A stretch of 12,862 nucleotides of DNA from JAICLV01 sp036380925 (lineage in GTDB: Bacteria > Actinomycetota > Actinomycetes > Acidothermales > Acidothermaceae): assembly GCA_036380925.1 (NCBI GenBank), contig DASVDW010000190.1, positions 1 to 12,862 on the forward strand, given 5' to 3'. Under the pieces are notes generated by a model. That model made no database searches. It worked only from the letters and a program-made list of their open reading frames with translations, and was not told where the DNA came from. The first letter of the stretch is position 1, and the number at the start of each line of letters is the position of its first letter. The position numbers and the translations under genes were made by a program. Positions 1 to 7,034 of this stretch are shown here, in pieces.

Positions 1-804
1 CCGCTCGAACGTCGTCACCGGCCCGCCGTCGAGGAACACCGAAGCGGTGCGCACGCCCTCGTCGAGCAACCCGCCGGGATTGCCGCGCAGGTCCAAGACG
101 ATGCCTGAGAGGTGGCGCTCCCGCGCGGTGGCGTCGTACGACGCGACCTTGGCCCCAACGCCTTTGCTGAACGCCCGCACCTTGATGATCATCACCGCGC
201 CGGTCACCTTCGCCGTGACGTCCTCGGTGGAGACGCTCACCCGCTTCAGCGACACGGTGTGCGACACGCCGCCGCGGGTGTACGTCACGGAGACCGTCGT
301 GCCGTTCGCGCCGCGCAACGCGTTCACGACGTCCGGAACCGGCTTGCCCGCCATCGACGCTCCCCCGACGGCGGTGATCACGTCACCCGAACGCAGGCCG
401 GCCGCGTCGCTCGGCGTGCCGGTCTGCACGCTCAAAACACTGACGGCGCCGGAGGAATCGCGGTGCACCCACAGCCCGACGCCGGTGTACTCGCCGTCCA
501 TGACGGCCTCGAACGAGGCGTAGTCGTTCGGCGTGAAATAGCTCGACCACTTGTCACCGAGCGCCTGCAGCATCCCCTCGACGGCGGCCTTGTCGAGCTG
601 CGCTTTTGAGATCGGCTTCGCGGCGTTCTGCTCGATGACCGACGCGGCTTGCTCCAGCACGCCAGGCGACGCAGACGGCGTGGCCCGCTCGGCGTCGCCG
701 GACGTGGCGCTGCCGAGCACCCCCGTGAGCACTCCCCCGCCGTACGCCGCGAGCGCCACGGCGACAATCGCGGCGGCGCGGGTGATCCGGCGGTTGGAGA
801 ACAC
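1..804 (-). CDS. S41-family C-terminal processing protease (Ctp/PDZ), partial at left edge
   Basis: The first 268 residues of a membrane-anchored or secreted serine protease of the Ctp/Tsp family (peptidase family S41) are visible. The N-terminus is short and basic, followed by a hydrophobic segment (about residues 8-30) that would be a signal anchor or signal peptide. A helical region (about 45-95) comes next, with SSYFTPNDY typical of this family. A PDZ domain follows (about 96-180, with GVGLWV and AGLRSGDVI), then the start of the protease domain, with GIVLDLRGNPGGLLDEG at 234-250. The catalytic Ser/Lys lie beyond the window, so activity cannot be judged. The GTG start at 804 is chosen because the protein begins naturally there and a TAGAAT box lies six bases upstream with no Shine-Dalgarno sequence. 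The gene follows the flagellar genes after 25 nt and may simply adjoin the operon rather than belong to it. Confidence 0.88.
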   Translation of the reverse strand, partial: MFSNRRITRAAAIVAVALAAYGGGVLTGVLGSATSGDAERATPSASPGVLEQAASVIEQNAAKPISKAQLDKAAVEGMLQALGDKWSSYFTPNDYASFEAVMDGEYTGVGLWVHRDSSGAVSVLSVQTGTPSDAAGLRSGDVITAVGGASMAGKPVPDVVNALRGANGTTVSVTYTRGGVSHTVSLKRVSVSTEDVTAKVTGAVMIIKVRAFSKGVGAKVASYDATARERHLSGIVLDLRGNPGGLLDEGVRTASVFLDGGPVTTFER

Positions 805-810
805 CGCCCG

Positions 811-816
811 ATTCTA
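811..816 (-). promoter_or_regulatory. Candidate -10 box for a leaderless S41 protease transcript
   Basis: On the minus strand the 25-nt gap before the protease gene holds TAGAAT, matching the TAnnnT form of actinobacterial -10 boxes. Six bases separate it from the GTG at 804, so transcription would begin at the start codon. No purine-rich ribosome binding site is visible, which fits a leaderless message. No convincing -35 element is seen about 17 bases further upstream. Confidence 0.4.
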
Positions 817-829
817 CGGTGAGCGCCGA

Positions 830-1114
830 TCAGGCCGCTTGATCACGCTGCGCCGATTGCTGACGCTCGGCCGCCTGTCGCTGCAGCGCGGCGGCCTCCT
901 GGCGGTTCTTGCGAATCATGTTCTGCAGCCGGTACGAGTCGACGACGCTGCCTAGCAGCGCCTGCCCCACCATCACGAAGCCGACCGCGACGCCGACGCG
1001 GATGAACATCGCGCTGATCGCGAGCGTGTGGTCGATCATCCCGTGCTGAATCGCCGGCCAGGAGACCAGCAGCGCCAGCAATAATCCGGCGCCGGTCAGC
1101 TTGAGCCGGCTCAT
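830..1114 (-). CDS. Small two-helix membrane protein, function unknown (94 aa)
   Basis: I do not recognise this family. The protein has a basic N-terminus (MSRLK), a first hydrophobic helix at about residues 6-24 and a second at about 32-54. A hydrophilic tail rich in Gln, Arg and Ala (about 60-94) is probably helical or coiled-coil. By the positive-inside rule both ends should be cytoplasmic. The ATG at 1114 overlaps the stop of the PilZ gene as ATGA, so translation is probably coupled and the two products may act together. An inference is that it is a small accessory or anchoring protein for the flagellar base or for the PilZ protein. It could also be a lineage-specific protein only loosely linked to motility. 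Longer readings in this frame, up to 1483, run through the PilZ gene and are not needed. Confidence 0.75.
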   Translation of the reverse strand: MSRLKLTGAGLLLALLVSWPAIQHGMIDHTLAISAMFIRVGVAVGFVMVGQALLGSVVDSYRLQNMIRKNRQEAAALQRQAAERQQSAQRDQAA

Positions 1115-1737
1115 GCCTGCACCGCCGCCCTCGCCCGCAGTTGCAGCTCGAAAACGAAGCGCCTGATCGCGTCGGACTCGCGTCGTCCGGCCTCGAAGGC
1201 GATCACCACCTCGGTCTGATCGAGCTCGGTGACCGACGTCCGGACGACGTGACCTTGGATCTCCAGCGGTTCGCCGCCGATGGTGACGTGAATGGTCATG
1301 GCGGCCATCTCCTCGATCTCGCGGCGCGCGACGCGCACCCGAAATCCGCCCTCGGAGATGTCGATCGTGGTCCCCGGCACCACAACCCCTGGGAAGAACA
1401 GCAAGACCGCGACCGCGGCGCGCGCGCGCACGTACCGGCGGCGCTGAATCAACACCGCGTTGTCGAGCGGACGCAACCGCCACAACCGCGGGCGGCTCGA
1501 GATGTGCTCAACCAACTCGCAACGTTGCTCGTAGCGGCCACGCGGTGACACCCACGACAGCAGTACGGTTCGGTCGCCGCTTTCGAGCAGCGCCGCGTTG
1601 GCGCCATGCGGGGCGGCGACGATGACCGTGTCGGTCGCCAGATCCTCGATGCGCGACGGGTAGTCGATGCCGTCTTCGCCGATCCGCAACGACACGAGCG
1701 CGTTCAGCGACAGCATGTCGACGCTCACGTTGCTCAC
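1111..1737 (-). CDS. PilZ-domain protein, probable cyclic di-GMP receptor (YcgR-like)
   Basis: This 208-residue protein has an N-terminal beta-rich region (about 5-95) resembling the PilZN/YcgR_N part of flagellar brake proteins. A C-terminal PilZ domain (about 97-200) follows. The two cyclic di-GMP binding signatures are both present: RxxxR (R100-R104 within QRRRYVR) and DxSxxG (D126-S128-G131 within TIDISEGGF). In known YcgR and DgrA-type proteins the ligand-bound form slows or alters the motor, often through MotA or FliG, and a similar role is inferred here. The GTG start at 1737 forms a GTGA overlap with the stop of the FlhF-like gene, which settles the start against an ATG at 1908 inside that gene. 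Its own stop overlaps the start of the next small gene as ATGA. Domain assignment is firm; partner and effect are inferred. Confidence 0.88.
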   Translation of the reverse strand: MSNVSVDMLSLNALVSLRIGEDGIDYPSRIEDLATDTVIVAAPHGANAALLESGDRTVLLSWVSPRGRYEQRCELVEHISSRPRLWRLRPLDNAVLIQRRRYVRARAAVAVLLFFPGVVVPGTTIDISEGGFRVRVARREIEEMAAMTIHVTIGGEPLEIQGHVVRTSVTELDQTEVVIAFEAGRRESDAIRRFVFELQLRARAAVQA

Positions 1738-2939
1738 GACGCGGCCACCAACCGGTCGACCAACAGTCCGGCCCAGGCGCCGGGGGTCGCGGGACGTCCG
1801 TCGAGCCACGCCACCGGGATGTCGAGCTGCAGCACCGACGCCGGGTCGGTGCTCGCGTCGACGTCGGTCACCACGAGGCCGTCGACCCGGCCGACCCGGC
1901 CGGCCCAACGCGCGACGTCCTCCGTCTTGCGCGTCGCCGGGACGACCAGCCAGACCGCCGACGCGTCAAGCTCGGCGATCGCCTTGCGACTCCACGCCGC
2001 CGCCTTCACGCTCATCGGCGCGTCGACCACCACGATGGTCGCCGTGCTCCGCTTGCGCCACCGCTCCAGCCGCGCCTGCAGTTGCTCGAGGTCGGTGATC
2101 CGACGCGCGGGCGCGACTTTCGCCGGCGCGCCGCGGGCCGTGAGGTACGCCAACGACTTCTCGTCGAGACCCATCGAGCGGGCCACCTGCGCGGCGGCGT
2201 CCCAAGCGCCCTCGCCCTCGCCGACCACGGCCAGGATGACGCCCTTCGACGCCGGCAGCTGCGGCGCGCGCGGCAGCGAACGCAGCCCGGACACCAGCAT
2301 CGATAGCAGGTCGCCGCGCTCGCGCGCCGGCAGCATCGTCCGTGGCAATCCGAGGTCGCGCAGGTCGCGCAACGAGATTTCACCCGAAGTTCCGGACGAC
2401 GCGGCGCGGCCGGACGGCCGCGCCTTGCGCGCCGGGCGCGGCTCGGAGCGCGCGGGCGCAGACACCGGCGCGGCCACCCGCGCGGGCAGCGCGGCCCCAA
2501 ACGTCGGCCGAACCTCGACCGCGGTCTCCGCCGGGGTGGAACGCGCCGGCTCCGACACGGTGTGCGTGAGGCCGGCCAGGATGCTGGCGAACGACGCGCC
2601 CTCGGTGGAGATCGACGGACCGATGCCGGGGGTGAACGGCGCCGGTTCCGACGGCTGCGTCGTCCGGGCTTGCAACTCCCGGTCGCTGATCGCGTCGGCC
2701 AGATCGAGCAGCGAGATCGGCCGCTCGTCTCGCAGCGTCGGGCCCGCGACGTCGCCTGCCGCGGCGGCGTCCTCGTCGTCCAACTCGATGCTCAGCTCGT
2801 AGTGCTCGCGCGCGAAGAAGCCGCCGATGCCGCCGGTGCGCACCTTGTCGGCCTTGACGATGCGGACGTCCTCGCCGTACTCGTCGCGCGCCCGCACCAG
2901 GAGTTCTTCGAGGTCGGAACCATCAAGCTGCATTCGCAC
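1734..2939 (-). CDS. FlhF-like protein with degenerate SRP-type GTPase domain
   Basis: The 401-residue product lies directly after flhA, where many bacteria carry flhF. Residues 1-55 resemble the FlhF N-terminal domain, with EELLVRARDEYGEDVRIVKA and then GGIGGFFAREHYEL. A Pro/Ala/Ser-rich low-complexity linker (about 60-185) and a helical region (about 186-225) follow. Residues 232-400 follow the layout of an SRP-family NG domain, but the nucleotide motifs are lost. The P-loop position reads GEGEGAW (240-246) with no Lys-Thr, the DTAGR position reads VVVDAPMS (303-310), and the TKxD position reads VVTDVDAS (356-363). GTP binding is therefore unlikely. FlhF normally recruits FliF and sets flagellar number and place; a scaffold role is inferred here. 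The GTG at 2939 is preferred because GGTGAG lies eight bases upstream; an ATG at 2933 is the alternative. It overlaps flhA by 17 nt. Confidence 0.75.
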   Translation of the reverse strand: MRMQLDGSDLEELLVRARDEYGEDVRIVKADKVRTGGIGGFFAREHYELSIELDDEDAAAAGDVAGPTLRDERPISLLDLADAISDRELQARTTQPSEPAPFTPGIGPSISTEGASFASILAGLTHTVSEPARSTPAETAVEVRPTFGAALPARVAAPVSAPARSEPRPARKARPSGRAASSGTSGEISLRDLRDLGLPRTMLPARERGDLLSMLVSGLRSLPRAPQLPASKGVILAVVGEGEGAWDAAAQVARSMGLDEKSLAYLTARGAPAKVAPARRITDLEQLQARLERWRKRSTATIVVVDAPMSVKAAAWSRKAIAELDASAVWLVVPATRKTEDVARWAGRVGRVDGLVVTDVDASTDPASVLQLDIPVAWLDGRPATPGAWAGLLVDRLVAAS

Positions 2940-4968
2940 GGACTGCGCTCACCGTCCCCACTGTCTCTAGTTGGAACTGCGAGCCGAGTTCGGCGTAGGC
3001 CAGCACGGGCAGCCGCGGGCTCGCGGTCTTGATCAGGCGGCGGAGGGCCGGCCGCAACTGCGCCATGCAGGCGAGCACCGGGACGTTGCCCAGCTGCTCG
3101 GCCCGTTCGGCCAGCCGGTTTGTCTCCATGACGATGTGCTCGGCATCTTCGGCGTCCAAGGCAAGAAAAGTGCCGTGTTCTCCTGCTCGGACCCGTTCCA
3201 GGACGCGCTGCTCGAGCAGCGGGTCGAGGGTGATGACGCTGAGCCGGTTGTCTTGGGCGTACTGGGCGGAGATCGCCGCGCCGAGGGTCGCGCGGGCCGC
3301 CTCGACGAGCCCCTCGGGGTCGGTGCTTTGCCGGGCCCGCTGGGACAGCGCCTCGAAGATCCGCACCAGGTCGCGGATCGGCACCTGCTCCTCGAGCAGG
3401 CCTTGCAACACCCGCTGCACGTCGCCGAGCTGCAGCAGCGCCGGCGTGAGCTCCTCGACCACGATCGGGTCGGAGCGGCGGATCAGTTCGGTGAGGGTCT
3501 TCACGTCCTCCCGGGAGAGCAGACGGGCGGCGTTGTTGCGCACGACCTCGGCGAGGTGCGTGGTGATGACCGAGGCCCGGTCGACGACGGTGGCGCCCGC
3601 CAGCTCGGCCTGCTGGCGAAGCTCGTGCGGCAGCCACTTGCCGGGCAGCCCGAAGACCGGCTCGGTCGTGGCGGTGCCGGGCAAGTTGGCCAGGTTGTCA
3701 CCGATGGCGAGCACCGCGCCTGGCGGAGCCTCCCCTCGGGCGATCTCCACGCCGTTGAGCCGGATCGCGTAGGAGCCGGGCGGCAGGTCCAAGTTGTCGC
3801 GGGTGCGGACCATCGGGATGACCATGCCGAGCTCGATCGCCAGCTTGCGCCGCAGCGCGCGCACCCGCTCGAGCAACTCGCCGCCCGCCGAGCTGTCGAC
3901 GAGGTCGACCAGGTCGAAGGCGAGCTCGAGTTCGAGCGGCTCCACCCTCATCTCGTTGACGAGCGCCTCGGCCGAGTCGGGCGCCGGACCGGCCGGCGCC
4001 TCGGCCTGGGCGGCGGTCTCGGCGGTCGAGTCGGGGTCCTTCAGCCGCATGCCGATCGCCAGCACCGCGCCGCCGAGCACCAGGAACGGCAGCTTCGGCA
4101 GGCCTGGAATCAGCGCCAGCGCGATGACCGCGACGCCGCCGATGCGCACCGCCTGGCGCTGCGCGGTGAGCTGCCGGATGACGTCCGTGCCCATGTCATG
4201 CTCGGTCGCCGCGCGGGTGACGATGAGGCCGGTCGAGACCGACAGCAGCAAGGCGGGGATCTGCGACACCAGGCCGTCGCCGACGGACAGCAGGCTGTAG
4301 GTGGAGACCGCGTCGCCCGCCGACATGTGCCGCTGCATGATGCCCACGCCGAGTCCGCCGATGAGGTTGACCAGCGTGATGACGATGGCCGCGATGGCGT
4401 CGCCCTTGACGAACTTGCTCGCGCCGTCCATCGCGCCGTAGAAGTCGGCTTCCGCGGTGACCTCGCTGCGGCGCCGGCGGGCTTCGTGCTCGTCGATGAG
4501 GCCGGCGTTGAGATCGGCGTCGATCGCCATCTGCTTGCCAGGCATGGCGTCGAGGGTGAACCGCGCGCCGACCTCAGCCACCCGACCGGCGCCGTTGGTG
4601 ATGACGACGAACTGAATGATGATGAGGATCAAGAAGATGACCAAGCCGACGATCAACGACCCGCCGACGACGAAGTGGCCGAAGCTCTGCACGACCTTCC
4701 CCGCGTAGCCGTGCAGCAGCACGAGCCTGGTGACGCTGATGTTCAGCGCGAGCCGGAACAGCGTGGCGATCAGCAGCAGCGAAGGGAAGGCGGCGAAGTC
4801 CAGCGGCCGCTTGACGAACATCGACACCAGCAGCACGAGCAGCGCGCCGGTGATGTTGGCGGCGAGCAGCATGTCGAGCAGCACGGTGGGCAGCGGCACG
4901 ACCATCATCACGATGATCGCGATCACGCCAGCGGGCACGCCGAGCTGGCCGAGTCGAGACGGGCGCAC
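2923..4968 (-). CDS. flhA: FlhA, flagellar export gate protein
   Basis: FlhA is the nonameric ring of the flagellar type III export gate. Its cytoplasmic part docks chaperone-substrate complexes and its membrane part couples export to the proton motive force. The 681-residue length is normal. The membrane half spans about residues 10-310. It holds the FHIPEP signature (136-158, with RFTLDAMPGKQMAIDADLN) and the FVKGDAIA motif, whose Asp is needed for proton coupling in Salmonella FlhA. A short Ala/Pro-rich linker (about 312-332) leads into the cytoplasmic domain (about 333-681). The GTG start at 4968 is preceded by GAGG at 4973-4976 and lies 6 nt after the flhB stop. Its 3' end overlaps the FlhF-like gene. 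Two alternative hairpins sit just upstream of the ribosome binding site. Nothing in the protein looks damaged. Confidence 0.97.
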   Translation of the reverse strand: MRPSRLGQLGVPAGVIAIIVMMVVPLPTVLLDMLLAANITGALLVLLVSMFVKRPLDFAAFPSLLLIATLFRLALNISVTRLVLLHGYAGKVVQSFGHFVVGGSLIVGLVIFLILIIIQFVVITNGAGRVAEVGARFTLDAMPGKQMAIDADLNAGLIDEHEARRRRSEVTAEADFYGAMDGASKFVKGDAIAAIVITLVNLIGGLGVGIMQRHMSAGDAVSTYSLLSVGDGLVSQIPALLLSVSTGLIVTRAATEHDMGTDVIRQLTAQRQAVRIGGVAVIALALIPGLPKLPFLVLGGAVLAIGMRLKDPDSTAETAAQAEAPAGPAPDSAEALVNEMRVEPLELELAFDLVDLVDSSAGGELLERVRALRRKLAIELGMVIPMVRTRDNLDLPPGSYAIRLNGVEIARGEAPPGAVLAIGDNLANLPGTATTEPVFGLPGKWLPHELRQQAELAGATVVDRASVITTHLAEVVRNNAARLLSREDVKTLTELIRRSDPIVVEELTPALLQLGDVQRVLQGLLEEQVPIRDLVRIFEALSQRARQSTDPEGLVEAARATLGAAISAQYAQDNRLSVITLDPLLEQRVLERVRAGEHGTFLALDAEDAEHIVMETNRLAERAEQLGNVPVLACMAQLRPALRRLIKTASPRLPVLAYAELGSQFQLETVGTVSAVRANAA

Positions 4969-4974
4969 GCTACC

Positions 4975-6246
4975 TCACGGGGACGTCGTTGTACGTCTGC
5001 CCACACGGACAGACGTCCCTCGATCGCCCCCATCGGCGGGCCGCTTGTCGACCTGAGTGAATTGGCGCGCTCGGGTCGGTGGCGGCGCCGCCACCGCACC
5101 ACGCCCGCCACCGGCTACCCGGCGTCGTCCGCGTCGCTTCTTCACACCCGCGACCACGCTTTGCGGTGTCGCGCCCGGGTGGTGCAGACCGGCCGCGCTC
5201 CCCCGGCGGCGCAGCGAGAACACGAACGCCAGGATTCGCGCGACGGCGACGAACAACTCGTGCGGAATCTCTTGCCCGATCTCGCACACCCGGTAGATGG
5301 CGCGCGCGAGCGGGATGTCCTCAACCATCGGGACGCGATGCTTGTCCGCCTCTGCGCGAATCCGAGCCGCGATCGCGCCGGCCCCCTTGGCCACCACCTT
5401 CGGCGCGCCGCGCCCTGCGGAGTATTTCAGCGCGACCGCCACGTGGGTCGGGTTGACCAAAACGACGTCCGCGCCCGCGATCGCGGCCATCATCCGGCTG
5501 CGCCGCATCGCCATTTGCCGTGACTTGATGGCGCTCTTGATGTGCGGGTCGCCCTCGGAGTTGCGGTATTCCTCTTTGATTTCTTGCTTGCTCATCTTGA
5601 GCGCGCCGCGGGTGCGTTTGAACTGGTAGGCGTAGTCGGCCGCCGCCATCAGCAGCCCCGCGATCGCCGCGTTGCGCGCGAAGCCGAACAGTGTGTCACC
5701 GGTTTTGCGCAGCACGGCGCCGAGCGGGACGACGGTTCCCGTCTGCGTCAGTGGCACCAGCGATTGAACCGCCCGGTACAACAGAAGGGCGAGAATGGCC
5801 GTCTTCACCAGCGCCTTGGACACCTCCCACACACCGCGCACGCCGAAGACCCGTTTCAGGCCCTTGAAGGGATTGAGGTGGTCCCACTTCGGCTTGAACG
5901 CCTTCGCCGAGACGTGCACGCCGCCCTGCGCGGCGGACGCCACCACGCCCGTCACCAGCATCCCGAACGCGAGCGGCGCCACCGCCAACCCGCCCTTCAC
6001 CATGGACGACGTGAGCAGTGGCACGAGTTTCGCGGCGTCCGGGTTTGCGACGAAGTCGCCAACGTCCGAGAACAGGGTCTGGCTGAGGTGGACGGCGCTT
6101 TCGACGGTGTAGCGCACCAGGTAGACGGCGACGAGCAGGCCAAGCCAGACACCGACGTCCTGCGAGCGGGCGATTTGCCCGTCCTTCTTCGCCTGCTTGA
6201 GCCGCTTCTGGGTGGGCTTCTCAGTCTTCTGTGAGCGATCCGCCAT
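4975..6246 (-). CDS. flhB: FlhB, export-gate substrate-specificity switch
   Basis: FlhB is the membrane protein that switches flagellar export from rod/hook to filament substrates after cleaving itself. The 423-residue product opens with the usual MADRSQKTEKPTQKRLKQAK segment and four hydrophobic helices follow (about 31-50, 85-110, 140-165, 180-200). The cytoplasmic domain contains the autocleavage motif NPTH, with cleavage expected between N265 and P266, inside VLVNPTHVAVALKY. The domain runs to about residue 346, where family members usually end soon. Here some 77 extra residues, rich in Arg, Pro and Gly, continue to the stop. The ATG at 6246 is chosen because homology begins there; the longer reading to 6327 runs into fliR. 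No good Shine-Dalgarno sequence is seen, so coupling to fliR (4-nt gap) is likely. It lies 6 nt before flhA. Confidence 0.96.
   Translation of the reverse strand: MADRSQKTEKPTQKRLKQAKKDGQIARSQDVGVWLGLLVAVYLVRYTVESAVHLSQTLFSDVGDFVANPDAAKLVPLLTSSMVKGGLAVAPLAFGMLVTGVVASAAQGGVHVSAKAFKPKWDHLNPFKGLKRVFGVRGVWEVSKALVKTAILALLLYRAVQSLVPLTQTGTVVPLGAVLRKTGDTLFGFARNAAIAGLLMAAADYAYQFKRTRGALKMSKQEIKEEYRNSEGDPHIKSAIKSRQMAMRRSRMMAAIAGADVVLVNPTHVAVALKYSAGRGAPKVVAKGAGAIAARIRAEADKHRVPMVEDIPLARAIYRVCEIGQEIPHELFVAVARILAFVFSLRRRGSAAGLHHPGATPQSVVAGVKKRRGRRRVAGGGRGAVAAPPPTRARQFTQVDKRPADGGDRGTSVRVGRRTTTSP
4980..5019 (-). promoter_or_regulatory. Two mutually exclusive hairpins before flhA
   Basis: On the message, GGGACGUC (5019-5012) can pair with GACGUCCC (4987-4980). 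Alternatively ACGUCUG (5016-5010) can pair with CAGACGU (4999-4993). The two share bases, so only one can form at a time. The first ends three bases before the GAGG ribosome binding site of flhA (4976-4973). A role in tuning flhA translation is possible but untested. Confidence 0.3.
5077..5096. repeat. Perfect 20-bp palindrome in the flhB tail
   Basis: CGGTGGCGGC followed at once by GCCGCCACCG gives a perfect palindrome with no loop. It lies in the extra 3' part of flhB, about 110 bases before the flhA start, where it encodes part of an Ala/Pro run. It could fold into a GC-rich hairpin in RNA or be a protein site. No U-tract follows on the coding strand, so it is not a standard terminator. 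Confidence 0.7.
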
Positions 6247-6250
6247 GGCG

Positions 6251-7030
6251 TCAGGGCTTTGAGGAGAAGACGGCGGAGACCACGTCGGTGTTCGTTGAAA
6301 TCTTCCCGAGCAACGCGCCCAACGCATCCGGCAACGCGAGGAAGGTCACGCCGATCAAGCTCAACGTGATGAGGATCTTCAGCGGGAAACCCAGTGAGAA
6401 CACATTCAGCGATGGAGCGGCTTTGGTGAGCAAGCCGAGGCCGATGTCGGCGAGGAAGAGCACCGCCAGCAACGGTCCGGCGATCTCAACGGCCGACACC
6501 ATGAACGTTCCCACGTCCTTGGTGACGAGCTCGGCCAACACCTTCAATGGTGCGCTGCCGTGGAGTGGCAACGCGTCATACGACGAGAGGAGACCCTTGA
6601 CGATGATGAGATAGCCGTTGCTCGCGAACAGCAAAGTCACCGCGAGCAGTTGGTTGAAGCGGCCGAAGATGGAGCTGTTCTGCAGCATCATCGGGTCGTA
6701 TGCCTGCGTGAGCGAGAAGCCACCGATGAAGTCGATCAGCTCGCCGGCCGCGCGGATCGCCGCGAACAGCACGAGCGTCACGATTCCGAGCGTCAATCCG
6801 GCGGCGATGTTCATCAGGATCGCCGACAGCATCGGGCCGAGCTGCGGCTCAGGCGCTTGAGGGGCGAGCCGATGCGCCACCGGAAAGGCGAGCGCCATCG
6901 ACAGCGCGGCTTTCGTCATCCACGGCATCGTGCGGCCGCCGAATGGCGGCACCAGCACGATCCAGGCCGACGTCCGCACGGTCGCCAGCAGGAACGCGAC
7001 GAGCAGCGACGTGGAGACGTTGATGTCCAC
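6251..7030 (-). CDS. fliR: FliR, export-gate membrane protein
   Basis: FliR is one of the three proteins (with FliP and FliQ) that build the helical export channel at the centre of the basal body. The 259-residue product matches the family in length and in its pattern of about six hydrophobic segments. Family-like features include VPPFGGRTMP near residues 27-36, the LIDFIGGFSLTQAYDPM stretch near 98-114, and LGFPLKILITLSLI near the C-terminus. The GTG start at 7030 lies 4 nt after the fliQ stop, and flhB begins 4 nt after the fliR stop, so expression is probably coupled on both sides. The upstream sequence shows no strong Shine-Dalgarno element. There is no fusion to FlhB, although such fusions occur in some bacteria. 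Identification is firm. Confidence 0.95.
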   Translation of the reverse strand: MDINVSTSLLVAFLLATVRTSAWIVLVPPFGGRTMPWMTKAALSMALAFPVAHRLAPQAPEPQLGPMLSAILMNIAAGLTLGIVTLVLFAAIRAAGELIDFIGGFSLTQAYDPMMLQNSSIFGRFNQLLAVTLLFASNGYLIIVKGLLSSYDALPLHGSAPLKVLAELVTKDVGTFMVSAVEIAGPLLAVLFLADIGLGLLTKAAPSLNVFSLGFPLKILITLSLIGVTFLALPDALGALLGKISTNTDVVSAVFSSKP

Positions 7031-7034
7031 GTGC

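Noticed and set aside
1606..2802. Plus-strand open frame of 398 codons opposite the FlhF-like and PilZ genes
   Set aside because: Low-complexity Ser/Arg/Ala product, antisense to genes whose overlaps and domains make sense.
3980..4000. Hairpin GGCGCCGG-N5-CCGGCGCC inside flhA
   Set aside because: It falls in the Ala/Pro/Gly codons of the FlhA linker, where GC-rich repeats arise readily; no termination signal or other context.
2971..5523. Very long plus-strand open frame (850 codons) opposite flhA and flhB
   Set aside because: It is a GC-rich antisense shadow; the minus strand encodes unmistakable FlhA and FlhB, and the plus-strand product is Arg/Asp/Glu/His/Gln-rich with no domain.
6244..6327. 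N-terminal extension of FlhB
   Set aside because: It overlaps the end of fliR, and family homology begins at MADRSQKTEK.
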